Positions 13,595 to 25,510 of a stretch of DNA of 64,000 nucleotides are shown here, piece after piece. Numbering within the stretch: the first letter of the stretch is position 1; the number at the start of each line of letters is the position of its first letter. Source of the stretch: Emydura subglobosa (lineage: Eukaryota; Chordata; Testudines; Chelidae); contig ML679960.1 of NCBI GenBank assembly GCA_007922225.1, forward strand, positions 6,798,844-6,862,843, written 5' to 3'. The position numbers and the translations under genes are program-made. Below the pieces are notes generated by a model. That model worked only from the letters and a program-made list of their open reading frames with translations. It was not told the origin of the DNA and ran no database searches.

Positions 13595-15205
13595 CATTGA
13601 AATGTAGGGCTGGAAGTGACCTTGAGGGGTCATCAAGTAGCCTCCTGCACTGTGGCAGGACCAAGTAAACTTAGACCATCCCTGACAAGTGTTTGTCTAA
13701 CCTGTTCTTTAAAAATCCCAGTTATGGGGATTCCACAACCTCCCCTGGAAGTCTGGTCCAGAGCTAACTACCCTTACAGTTGGAAAGTGTTTCCTAATAT
13801 CTAACCTAAATCTCCTTGCTGCAGATTAAGCCAATTACTTCTTGTCCTTCAGTGGGCATGAAGAACAGTTGATTACCATACTCTTTATAACTATCTTTAA
13901 CATTTTGGAAGACTGTTATCAGGTCCCCCCTCAATATTCTTTTCTCAAGATTAAACATGCCCACTTTTTTAACTTTTCCTCATAAGTGAGGTTTCTAAAC
14001 TGTTATCATTTTTGTAGTCCTCCTAAGTCTTTCTTAAAATGTAGCACCCAAAACTGGACATAGTACTTCAGATGAAGTATCACCAATGGGGAATAGAGTG
14101 GGACAGTTATCTCCTGTGTCTTACAGATACTCCTGTTAATATATCTCAGAATGATATTAATCTTTTTTGCAGCTGCATCACATTGTTGGCTCATCTTCAA
14201 TTTGTGAACCACTATAATCCCCAAATCCTTTTCAGCCAGTTATTCCCCCATTTTGGATTTGTGTATTTGTTTTTTCCACTTGTCTTTATAGAATTTCATC
14301 TTATTTATTTCAGATCAGTTCTCCAATTTGTAAAGGTTGTTCTGAATTCTAATCCTGTCCTCAAAATGCTATCCATTCCTCCCAATTTTGTGTCATTTTA
14401 TAAGCATATTTTCCACTCCATTGTCCAAGTCATTCATAAACATGTTGAATAGTACCACATTCAGGACAGAATCCCTGTGGGACCTCACTAGGTATGTCTT
14501 CCCAGTTTGACAGCAAACCACAGATGAATACTCTTTGAGTATGGTCTTTAAACGTTTGGCAACCCCCTTATAGTAATTTCATCTAGACCATGTTTTCCAA
14601 GTTTGCTTATGAGCAATCAAGTGGAACTATGTCAAAAGCCTTACTAAAATCAAGATATAGCACATCTACAACTCCTCCCCCACCCCCCCCCGCCCCCACA
14701 CACACACATCCACTAGGCCAGTAACCCTGTCAAAAAAGGAAATTAAGTTGGTTTGGAATGATTTGTTCTTGACAAATCCATGTTGGCTATTACTTACTAC
14801 ACTATTGTCCTCTAGGTGCTTACAATTTGATTGTTCAATAATTTGTTCCAGTATCTTTCCAAGTATTGAAGTTAGGCTGACTGGTCTATAATTCCCTGGG
14901 TCCTTTTTTGTTACCTTTTTAAAAGATAAATACTATGTTTGCCCTTCTCCTGTCTTTTGGGCTCTGACCCATCCTCCATGAGCTCCTAAAGATAATGGCT
15001 AACAGTTCTGACATTGCTTCAGCTAGTTTTTTAAATACACTGGGATGAATTTCATCAGTCCATCTAATTTATCTAAGTATTCCTTAACCTATTCTTTCCC
15101 TTTTCTAGCTTATGTTCCTTTCCCCTTGTTGTTAATATTAATTGTTTTAAGTATATGGTCACCATTAACCTTTTTTAGTGACGACTGAAGCAAAAAATTC
15201 CAGGA
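13595..15205 (-). mobile_element. CR1 LINE, 5'-truncated copy with reverse-transcriptase remnants
   Basis: The + strand begins at the reverse complement of the CR1 3' end (gggctggaagtgaccttgag) and runs back through ORF2. On the minus strand 14631-14672 reads LYLDFSKAFD, the reverse-transcriptase A motif. 14006-14224 reads LKMSQQCDAAAKKI and LYSPLVILHLKYYVQFW, the usual region beyond the catalytic domain. Frameshifts and stops break the frame throughout. A C-rich tract (about 14671-14697) with short (CA)n interrupts the RT region. The upstream truncation point lies directly against a Gypsy remnant. Confidence 0.85.
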
Positions 15206-15299
15206 CTACACTGATGTCTTTGAGAAACATAGGCACGCTGCCTCTGCACAGAGATTATAACTGTCCTATTGGCCTTCAGCATTGGGTAAATGCATTCTG

Positions 15300-17600
15300 A
15301 GTATTTGGCAATGCTGTTTGACTTTATTAATGCCCCAGCTACCTTCAAACATTTTTTTAATTATGTGATCAGGGACAGTCTAGATCAGTATGTAGTTAAC
15401 TACCTTGGCAACACACACACATCTTTTTGGAAAACCAACCATGTCCAGACCATTCCAGATTGGCTGTGACAGCATTGTTTATACACCAAATTGGAAAAGT
15501 GCACATTTAATCAGACATCCATGGAGTTCCTGGGATATATCCTCTCCTCAGACAGTATTCAGATGGACCCCAAAAAGATAGAGGTCATTTGTAACTGAGT
15601 AATCCAGTGTATCTCAGAGGTTCAGCTCTTCATAGGTTTGCAAACTTCTATTGATGCTTTATCTCACACTTTAGGGGACAAACATGCCTCTTGACAGCCC
15701 TTCTTCACCAACCTGCCAAGTTCGCCTGATCCCCCAAGGCTTAGCAGTTCTTCAAGTCACTCAAAGCCACATTTACTGCAGCCTCCATCTTGATGTACCT
15801 AGACCCAGCCAGGGCATTTATTCTAGAGGTTCACACAGTGTAGCAATCAGGGCTAAACTATTCCAGAGACACAGCATCTGTGCATGTACGATTCTTGGAA
15901 GCTTTCTCCTGTGGAACAAAACTATGAAATTCTTGATAATGAATTACTTGCAATCAACTCCACATTGGTGGAGCACTCCACTAGTGCCATTACCTCAAGA
16001 GGGCCCTATTTCCAGTGCAAATTTTCACAGACCATGATAACATCAAGAACTTACATAAGGCCAAGGTGTTAAATCAAAGATAACTCTGATGGGCCCCGTT
16101 TTTCTCCTGCTTCGTCTTTTGTAATCAACTATTTTTGTAACCAAGAATGGCAAAGCCAACACTCTGTCCCTCAAGGAGGATATTACAAAGAGGAAGAGAG
16201 ATCCAGCTGAGAGATGCCCTTCCTCCTCAAGCCTTACAATTTCCTTGGCCTGACAGTACATCACAATCTGGTCACATTGAGCTGGTCAGCCTTCCAAGAC
16301 AACCCAGTGGCCAAGGAGATTATGCATCCCGGGAACAGAATTCTACTATGGTATCTCCAGTTGAAGGTACTATGGTTATGCCATTACAACCCCATAGCTG
16401 ACTATTTTGGCCAGTTCATAACCCTCTTATAGCCTCTGGTGGCCCAAATTATGAACTGAGATCCGAGCCTACATCAATTCATGTGACTTGTGTGCCCATC
16501 CAATGGTTCCACAAACCAATCCTCTAGGCACCTTCATGCCAGGAAACTCCATGCAGACTATGAGCAGCTGGTACCATGGACTTCCTGGTAGAACTTCCCA
16601 AATCGAATGGCCAAACTACAGTCCTCACTGTAGTGGACTAGCTAACCAAGATGACGTATTTTATTCCTTGTGCTAAATTACCCTTAACCGAAGTAACTAT
16701 GCAGTTCCTGTTCATGCATGTCTTCTGCCTTCATGGGCTTCCTAAGAACATAACATTAGATTGAAGCCCACAGTTCATCTCATGTTTCTGGCATGAGGAC
16801 TTCCAGTGGCTAAATCTCTGCATCTTTGATTCATTACCATTTCATCCTCAATTTGATGACCAGGAAAAAGAGGATAAACTGGGTGCTAGAGCAGTACTTA
16901 TGATGTTTTATCAACTACCGCCAAGACTACTGGTACACTCTCCTTCCCTACACTGAGTTTGCATACAACAATGCCAATCATGCCTTCACTGGTCAAAACC
17001 ATTTCTTTACCAGCTCCAGGTTTCATCTCCATTTCCATCCCATGCTACCAATAGCCTCCCAAAATTCTGTGGCTACCGACATGATTCAGCAGATCCACCA
17101 AATCCAGGAAGAGCTAAAGGGTCACCTCGAAGATGCTAAGGAAGCCTACAAGCAACACATAGACTTCCAAAGACAAGAGGGTCCAGGCTTCACGGTGGGC
17201 TGGAAGGTCTGGCTATCTGCTGACTCTCAAACTCAATACCTTGGGCCATACCAAATTTGCCAGCAAATTAATTCTGTCACTCCACTCACCTAAGTCTCTC
17301 AAAATGAACCTTATTTTCCATATTTCACTCTTGAAACTGTTCAAAGAAAACACATTCCCTGAGTGGACACAGTCATCTCCTCCACCTGTTTGGGTCCAAG
17401 GCCACAAGGAATACATACCATCCTGGGACAGACACTGCTTCTGCCTCGTTCCCAGCCTTGCTCCATTCTGCTCCTGCCTTATCTTGCCTTCCTCCTGGCT
17501 CTCTTTCCTGGCTTCTGAATCTAGGCTTCTGACTCCAGCTTCATCCACTAGGCATGGCCACCCACATCCCACCCAGGGAACTCAGACTAAAAAGAATTTA
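15300..17600 (+). mobile_element. Ty3/Gypsy LTR retrotransposon, internal pol remnant
   Basis: Broken frames in the correct pol order are visible. About 15325-15600 is the C-terminal part of reverse transcriptase (APATF-type motif, then an MEFLGYILS segment). About 15690-16070 is RNase H (KLSPVEQNYEILDNELLAI). About 16290-17200 is integrase, including an AHPMVP segment, then a core-domain stretch running to AEFAYNNANHA and the LEDAKEAYKQ region. 17200-17400 is the SH3-like tail after integrase (LGPYQI). A C/T-rich stretch at about 17430-17580 may be the start of the 3' LTR. Gag, protease and the 5' LTR are missing. Many stops make it non-functional. Confidence 0.82.
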
Positions 17601-18906
17601 TGTATGAGAAAGATTGGTCATTAGACAGTGCAGTTCACACAAGCCTGATGGGAAGGTGAATTCTCAGATCGTGATGTGTGCGTTGACAGATGAACACCCA
17701 AAAGTGCCCGGTGAGGGCTTCTACCCTGCTTTCAGTGTTTAAAAATTAGAGCTACCCAATTAATATTTAATTAAGTTATCAGCTTCATGGAGGAAGAAAT
17801 TGTTTACGGTGATTGTTTTTCATTAATATCATTGTAGAGGCTCAATATAATGCATCCATATGATAGCCATATGATAACAAATATGGATTTAAAGTCCATT
17901 CAGATTAAGAAGCTGGTTAAATATGTAACTATGCAATCATCAGTCCCCGAGGAGAGTCACTGTGGACTATAGTGAAAATAATGCTCATTTTAAACCATTT
18001 GTAATTATAGCAAAGATTTGCCATTATGATGCCAAAGGACTGATGAGTAAACACTGTACTAAGTGTTTTCAAAAAGTTCAAAATTGATTTATTACCTGAT
18101 ATTTCCTAACTATATTTACGGATTATCCAATCAACAAAATGCACTGTACAAAGTTTGAATTGCAAATGTATACCATAGACCTAAGGACACCATTAGATGG
18201 CTTAGGTCGTGTAGAGAGTCAACATGCTTCCAATTCCAGGGAACTAGATTTAAATCCTAGCTCTAGGTCACAAGTGGAAATAAGTTTGGCAATCTTATCC
18301 CTGTCCCATGTGGATGTCTGTCCACATTAAAAAGCCATTGCACAGGTCAGTGTGATTGGCAGTCTTTGCTCAGGAGAGAAAGGTAAAGAATGGGCCTGCA
18401 GCTCAGAATGGATCTGCAGAGCTATGTAGGGAAGCTATATTGTGCGTGGCTTTAATCATTAGATATGTTAGTCTGACAACTTCGTGAGCATAGAATTCAC
18501 ATAAACATTATTGTCATATACTGGAAATTGATAACCCTGTTGTGTTCTCTATCTATGGTTGTACAATCATATAACATTTTTCTCTCTCACTTTGTGAGAC
18601 ACTCAAACAAAATCGCTATTATAATTTATTGTCTGTATTCTTACCTATTATACAGGCTACATGAAAATTTATTTTTATTTTAAGCTGATTCTAAAAAGCA
18701 TCACAACCACCTGCTCTCCAAAACCTAGCAGAAATAAAACCAGAAACATAAAGTTCTAGGGTGCTGGGTAAACCAACAAGTGCTAGGTCTACAATATGAG
18801 TTAGGGGTGTGATTCCCCAGCTTGTGTATACATACTTACAGTAGTTCAATGAGAGTTAGCATGAGTATAAATAGCAGGGTAGCCATGGTAGTATGGGCAG
18901 TGCATT

Positions 18907-19018
18907 GGGTGACCAGATAGCAAGTTTAAAAATCAGGACGGGGTGGGGGTAATAGGCAATTATATAAGACAAACCCCAAATATCGGGTATCTCCCTATAA
19001 AATCAGGACATCTGGTCT
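18907..19018. mobile_element. Small MITE, copy 1
   Basis: It starts gggtgaccagatagcaag and ends with aaaatcaggacatctggtc, giving short inverted ends (tgaccaga / tctggtc). It shares its interior (taataggc, tatataaga, tatcgggtatctccctataa) with the copy at 24253-24385. It has no coding capacity. Confidence 0.7.
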
Positions 19019-19069
19019 GTTTTCCATTGTTTTTCCATTAGCATCCACGTAATATGCCTTTCTCACATA

Positions 19070-20170
19070 ATCAATCTGGTGGGAGAAAGTTTTCATAAGC
19101 TATTCGATTATGTCAATGCACTAGTAAAAGCTTTCTCACAAATGTTCTATATGTCAGGAGGCAGGAAAATGAGATACTTAAATAACCTCAGGTAAAAAGT
19201 TCCTAGTGCAACAATGACACCAGACCCAGTAGCAACTAGATGGAACAGCTATTCTGCTGCTGTTCAGTGCCATGAAAAACAATTTCAATATTATCATAGT
19301 GTTGTTGAAGAAGAACTGGGTGTGTGTGGCAACTTGGCACCACATTCATTTCAGGATGTTTGTTCAGGAAGGCTGGAATGCTTTAAACCTGACTCATCTA
19401 ACTGGTGGACAAATGACACTAGGGACCAGATTCATAAGGCGCTTAGGTACCTAACTGCCCCATGATGAAACCCAGTGTTGTCAGATGAAATCTTCAGTGT
19501 TGCATTTTATCAATGAAATATGAAAGCCAATCAGTGACCTAATGGCTACATTTGAAAGCCAGAGACCATGCACTCTCTTTGCTTTTGAGAAAATGGAAGA
19601 ACTCCTGTTTTTCCTTGAGACACCTACTCAGTTTCTGGAGGAAACCACTCAAAGGTTTCTCAGGGCTGAAGATGTCAACAGTATAACAACTGATCAAAAG
19701 AACAAGTTGGTGCACTTCTTTTGTTTGGCTGTTGACAATTCATCTGAAAAGCAGAAGTACATCAGTGATACTGAGAATGGGCAGCCCACAATTAAATTCC
19801 TGAAATGCATAAGGATTTTCAACCCAGTTTCTGTAATGTCTCACGTCAACAAGGATTACATTTCAATTCCTGGTTTCAGTGTCATGTCAGCAGAGGAGTT
19901 TGCTTTGTATATCAGGAAGGTGGCACCCGACGCAATTCAGAGCATCCTATGTTCAGAGGAAATTGACATCGCCTTGTTTTTGTCATCAACAGCCAACTTT
20001 TTTGCGAATTTGAAAACATTAGCTTTCAGGTTCATAAATGTTGAAACAAACACAGTTGATGCTGAGCGCAGCAACTCTCTGTATAATCTTGTCCTCTCTG
20101 GTCATAGGCATTCTCTTTGGAAGACAAATTGAAAGAGCTGGTGTTCCTTTTTTTTCAATCTTGGAATTTA
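19070..20170 (+). pseudogene. hAT-superfamily transposase, broken
   Basis: The first part (about 19071-19190) reads LVGESFHKLFDYVNALVKAF, then GGRKMRYLNNLR. A second (19214-19340) reads PDPVATRWNSYSAAVQCHEK, the family's TRWNS segment. The long open piece 19542-20132 (196 codons) ends VETNTVDAERSNSLYNL, the C-terminal dimerisation signature (E-R-S) of hAT transposases; a frame change then gives a KELVFLFF-like end. The pieces are separated by stops. 19368-19461 is nearly identical to a sequence 3.7 kb away (see 23078), suggesting insertion of another repeat into the transposase. DDE catalytic residues in the N-terminal half were not located. Confidence 0.68.
19368..19461 (+). repeat. 94-bp repeat copy inside the hAT transposase region
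   Basis: The 94 bp starting gaaggctggaatgctttaaa match 23078-23171 with three differences by eye. The segment includes gaccagattcataaggcgct. It stays in frame with the preceding transposase piece, so the 83-codon frame at 19214-19465 runs into it. Confidence 0.85.
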
Positions 20171-21439
20171 TAAAGACTTTATGTTAACAAAAAATCCATT
20201 GTCTTAGTCTTATTGATGCTCTATTTTTTTTTTAACTTACTGTCCTAGTATTTTGATAAGCAATATGAGAGAAGAAGCCAATATAACTGCACAATAATTT
20301 TGTTACATTGTACTCTACTTGAGATACCGCAAGGACTCGAAGCATACTTTTATTTAATTGTTTTTGTCTTGCACTTGGATTTTGAAAAGATTTGAGCATC
20401 TAATTTAGTGCAGATAAAAAAAAATCTCAATTTAACAAGTCTTTATTTAACAACATTATTTAGTTTTAAAAATCACACATGCCGAGTCAATTTTTTTGGT
20501 CCAAGAAATGATAAAGCACTATAGTAATATGATAAAATGTACTATATGTGCTATATAAATACAAAATACCTGCATATATTTCTATAAAAGGTTCAAATAG
20601 TGTTATATTTCATTTAATTTGTAAAAAAATATAAGTATTTAATTTTACATAACTTTGACATTTTCCTTGCATAATTTTGATTTGTTCTGTGCATAATTCC
20701 CTGGGGTGTAAGAAAGAACATGGCACATTGAAATTCATATATGACTGTAGATTACTCAACTCTTTCATATGGCATTGGCATCTTAGTGGACGGGAAGAAA
20801 TATTTTAGACTTTTACCATCTAGTTGTTCTTTTGGGGAGTAAGTGAAACATTTAATGATGCAGACAATTAAAAGAAGCAGAAAAATACAGAGACAGAATA
20901 GTATAATCAGGAGTAGTAAATAAAAACTACACAGGTTTGTTTGAAATAAAATGTATTCAAATCTACCTTTTATGCAGTCAAGTATTTGATATACCTTGTT
21001 TTTTAATCTCCTGAAAAGTGAGTTGTAGATGAGAAAATATTAGCAACACTGATTAGTATGAACTTTAAAAAATTAATTATGGGCCAATCTAACATTTAAT
21101 CAGCTAACCAACATTAGTGATTTCTGAGGATGCATCAAATAAGAATTAGCAATTGCTTCATCTGTTGTTTGACCTGCATGAAATGAATTGAAGATCTCTG
21201 CAGTTTCTGGTGGACATGCATCTCAATCACATATTAACCTTTCTTCTTGGAAGTCTGAGCTGAAAGGCCAAGGGTGGAATGAGCACAGAGTCTGAACTAC
21301 ACTCTCATCTTTAGAGGTTGTCATTGCAGGCCCTGGCTGGGGCACATTTGCTGAGCAGTGAGGGAAAGTTGGCACTGTTGCTGTATGTCCATTTTGTATT
21401 TAAGAAGAGAAATCAACTCACAGGACTGGCAATCTGCCA

Positions 21440-21800
21440 CCTTTCATAAGCGTTAGACTGGTATGGAATTTTCCATCAAAATGACTTTTCACTGGGAAAC
21501 ACTTCTGCCAAAAAGAAACATTCTGCAGAGAAATCAAGGGATTTTCCAAGGAAAAATCAAAATAAAATACTTTGTTTCAGGTCATCTTGACCTGAATAAA
21601 AATATTTTGGTTCATTGAACTGAACTAAAATGTTTGGTTTTGAATAAGTTCAATATTAAACTGCATTTTCCCATGATGCCGTACTGCCTCATTGGGATTA
21701 TAACTCAGGTTCCTGACGCCCCCTTTTCCCCTATGGTCCTGGCTCCCTGGCTGGATTACATCTCCATGGGAATCACATGACTATAGGTACATGCTGGGAG
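21440..21800. repeat. Possible AT-rich inverted-repeat DNA element
   Basis: The stretch alternates ggaattttccatcaaaatg and tttggttcattgaactgaac-like segments and ends in cccatgatgcc / acatctccatggga, features I associate with a sauropsid DNA-transposon family. Related-looking ttttcca/tggaaaa sequence recurs at about 24830-25040 and 38540-38660. Boundaries and class are not resolved. Confidence 0.35.
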
Positions 21801-22307
21801 GTACTCCTGGCAGAGGTTGAAGAATTCAGATCTCTGAAGAAAGGCAGACAGATAATGATTTTGTTAATTATTATAAATTGCAATCTCAGATACTTCTTAT
21901 ATCTTCCCTTTGGTCAGCTGAAAAGTATTCAATATTTGCTAGGTTCCCAGATTCCCAATTTTGAGAGAACTATTCATAAACAACAGGGAGCCTGACTCCA
22001 TAAATTTCTGTTTTTCAAAATATTTCCTCCATCTCTAATAATCCCCTTGAACATCCCCAGCTCAGTGATATGCATGTCCGAACTGGAAAAGTGCAGAAAG
22101 GAAATGAATGGGCTGTTGAGTACTGAGCTGGATGTTAGGTCCTACATGGGTATGTTAAGAAGCACAACATGCTAATGCCTGGATGAACCTGAAATGTTCA
22201 GCATTTGGTATGCAGTTAGTGAATAACAGAGGTACACAAATACAGTAGATCTCTCTTTCCAAAGCTATTAAGGAGCAGGTATTATATAATAGTACAGTAC
22301 AAACTAG

Positions 22308-22325
22308 TTTTTTTTTTTTTTTTTT
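22308..22325. repeat. Poly(T) tract
   Basis: Eighteen consecutive T residues. No attached SINE or LINE was identified. Confidence 0.9.
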
Positions 22326-23077
22326 GGTAATTAAATATTATCTCTGAAGAAATCAACTAGTTGATTAGCCAAGGTCAGAGGTTATAGATTACAGAGAAGG
22401 TTATATATACTCTGATGGCCTGTATGTAAATTGAAGTGTTAAGTCACTTCCTAAAGACTGTTGATATTCTTGTTTAACTTTGCTCTGATAAAGTAAGTTG
22501 TCTGCTGAAGCTCTCCAGAGTGGTCTGTGTTTTAGAAAAATATGTTATTTATCATCATCCAGGATAGAGTTCGAGTGTACCCTTGTACAGCAGAAGTACT
22601 GAGGCTATGGGAATGTACTGGTGCTGCAGCCAATTGTAGTGATGGATGTTGAGTAATTTTTGTGATGTGGACTAGCATCCCCTAGAGACCAAGCTAAGGC
22701 CACCACATTCTGTTCAGGAATAAGAAGAATTAGGGTTAACAGCAAAGTCCCACATTTTTATTTGTTGAGCCGTTACTCCCCTGGTGAAAAATTGAAATCA
22801 ATCATTCTTACAGCCACCACAGGAAAAAAGAAATCAAAGTGAAAAGGAAGTAAGTGTAGTATTAGTACAATTTATTATAAAATTACCATCATTGTAGTTA
22901 AGGTTAACTGGGGTGTCGCCGTTAAATTCCAGTAGCTCCTTAGTACAACATGGTTGGCAATGCCTGAGATTTTCATTCTTTCTAACTCTGAGGAAATGAT
23001 TACATGATTTTAAGTCACACTCCCAACTCCACTGCAGCTCACCCCAGGGTTATGTAATGAAATGAAGAGACCGCTCT

Positions 23078-23340
23078 GAAGGCTGGAATGCTTTAAACCT
23101 GACTTATCTAACTGGTGGACAAATGACACCAGGGACCAGATTCATAAGGCGCTTAGGCACCTAACTGCCCCTCTAAGCACCTATGTCCATCATTTAGGCA
23201 CCACTGACCATCTCAAAACCACTAATGCTGTAGGCACCTAAGTTACCATTGGTCAGCATTTGCAGAGCCACGCAAGCCATGAGTCCAGCTAACAAGCTGC
23301 TTAGGGCTCTAGTGCAAGCCAAAGCCCTGCATAACTGAAT
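23078..23340 (+). repeat. Second copy of the 94-bp repeat, with a longer tail
   Basis: Positions 23078-23171 match 19368-19461. Unlike the first copy, similarity to a broader repeat seems to continue (taggcacc and cacctaa motifs recur) to about 23340. No coding content was recognised. The right boundary is uncertain. Confidence 0.6.
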
Positions 23341-24252
23341 AGCCAGTACATGTCTCACAATAGCATTTGGCACACTGGGCTTTTCCTATACTAAGAATAA
23401 GAAATAACTGTAGTATTTGGGGAAGCATTTGTTGGCAAATATTGACTTTTTATTGAGATCCACTGAATGTGATGTGTAACGTATCTCTGCTCTGAATAAA
23501 TTGGCTACTGCCTTCTATAACTATCGTAAAAAAGATGATACAGAATTCTGAGAGTTCCCTAGCATGGAAAATGTAAAATGAAATAACTGTGTGGTGTTAT
23601 ACAGCATGTTAAATACCAGCTGACAGCAGTCCACTCTTGGGTAGATGTGGTTACCAACACAGTCACTAGCAGCATGCCAGCTCACTTTCTACCAATGAAT
23701 TGGCTAAAATATGTGAAATAGGACTGGTGACCTCAGATTATCTTAATTTCTCCAGATTGGGGGCATCACACTACTTCACTGAAGAAATTCATTGGCAGTT
23801 TCCCTGGATTCTCTGAACCTCCTTTCTATCTCAAGAGTCACCCCTCTCTTCCCACAACTATAATCAATTCTATAAATGCCAGGGAAGCTCCTGGGTCCTT
23901 TTCCTCTGTCCTGTTGGCTGTGTGTTCTAAAGAGATATTTCACCATAATGAATGAGTTAGTGAAATGTAAAGATTGAGTCTCCAAAGGGTATTTCCAACA
24001 TTAGAAATCCCAAAGCAAAGACCTTGTGTTGACCTTTGTTAGAATTATCAAAGTTTGACTTTGGTATTTGCCTTACATTCATAGGCCTATAATCAATGAG
24101 AACAGCAAAGATCAAGATTATAACACAAATGTTAAATGGAAATTAATTGTATCAGTTACTCACCCTGTTATATGCTTCTGTGTGACAAAACTTTAGAGTT
24201 TTAGCAAGTAAAATGCAGGCTAGCTTACCTTCTATTAACATGTAGTACAACT

Positions 24253-24385
24253 AAGGTGACCAAATAGCAAGTATGAAAAATGAGGACAGAGGGTGGGTGG
24301 GTGGGTGGGGAGTAATAGGTGCTTATATAAGAAAAAGTCCTGAACATCGGGATTGTCCCTATAAAATCGGGACAGCTGGTCACCC
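24253..24385. mobile_element. Small MITE, copy 2
   Basis: The ends are inverted: aaggtgaccaaatagca on the left and gacagctggtcaccct on the right (reverse complement agggtgaccagctgtc). The middle contains a (GGTG)n run (24291-24310) and tatataagaaaaagtcctga, then catcgggattgtccctataa. It is the fuller copy of the element at 18907-19018. No ORF. Confidence 0.78.
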
Positions 24386-25359
24386 TGAATACAACATACC
24401 AGATGACTAGGAGTTAGCTATACAGATTGTCATTCTATGCCAAAGGTCTCATACATGATGTCTTTGTCTGACCTCATTGGTGTATCCAAATTCTGGTATT
24501 AACACTGAAATTTATATGGTAATAATATAAGTGCTAGCATTAATTATTTGCTGATTATTTTAGCAGAAGAGATGAGCAAAGACAGGGTGAGAGTGAAGCT
24601 CACAAGGTAGAGGAAATTAAGAGGTGCTGAAAGAAAGGAAAGCCAGATGGATGAAAGGGTGAGACACACAAAGATAGGGAAGAGGAACAGAAACTGAGAA
24701 AGGAAGATTTGGAGGGAAGATAAAAACAAAGGGCAGAGACATAGCAGTGGTCCTAAGAATTAACTTATTTTCTCACTGTGTGATGCTGAATGCAACAGTA
24801 AGGTACTGAATAAATAACAGAGTTGGTCTAAAATTCTCCATCGAAGCTGTTTTTACATGGAAAACAGTGTTTTCAACTAAATTATTTTTTTTTCCAGAAA
24901 AGCTTCTGCTTTCCATTGGAAATGTTCAGTTTTTGTCAAAAAAAGAAAAACCGAAAAGTTGGTCTTTTAAAGTTATTGGTTTTGCAAAAGAAAGTTGAAA
25001 TTTTCAATAAGAAAAATGTCATTTTCCCACCAATCCTAATAAACAGTAACTAAGATTTTTGTTAATATTTAAAAGCTGCATTCTATCCCAAGCACCCACT
25101 GATATTAGTTGGAGAACTGTTGTGGATCAAGAGTACTATGTACTTCTACATTTATAATCTGACTCAGGGAAATTAATTACATATGAAATTCAACCCTCTC
25201 CACAAATGAGTTTAACATCCTCGGCTATGCACTGTTCCAAAATGTGGACAGGTCTTTAATTCAGAGACATGGGTGTGTAACTGCATCCAGTCACTGTATA
25301 CCAGGTTTGCATTAAATTATTTAATCATAATACCTAAAATATCTTCAGTGTCTTGAACT

Positions 25360-25510
25360 GATTAATCCTCAAAAGTACATATTTTTATACCATGTTCTGG
25401 TTACAGGAAAGTGAGACATAGTAGTCTAATGACTTCCCAAGACTTCCCACTAAGTCAATTGGAGAGCTAGGACCGGCATTCAGGTGTTCCCAGGCCCCAG
25501 TATTATGCTT
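25360..25510 (-). repeat. Possible MIR/L2-type SINE fragment
   Basis: The + strand gtgagacatagtagtctaat, then acttcccaagacttcccact and agagctaggaccggcattca resemble the antisense of the MIR core. The copy is diverged. Confidence 0.35.

Noticed and set aside
14072..14452. 126-codon + frame
   Set aside because: Antisense to the CR1 reverse-transcriptase remnant, which reads on the minus strand.
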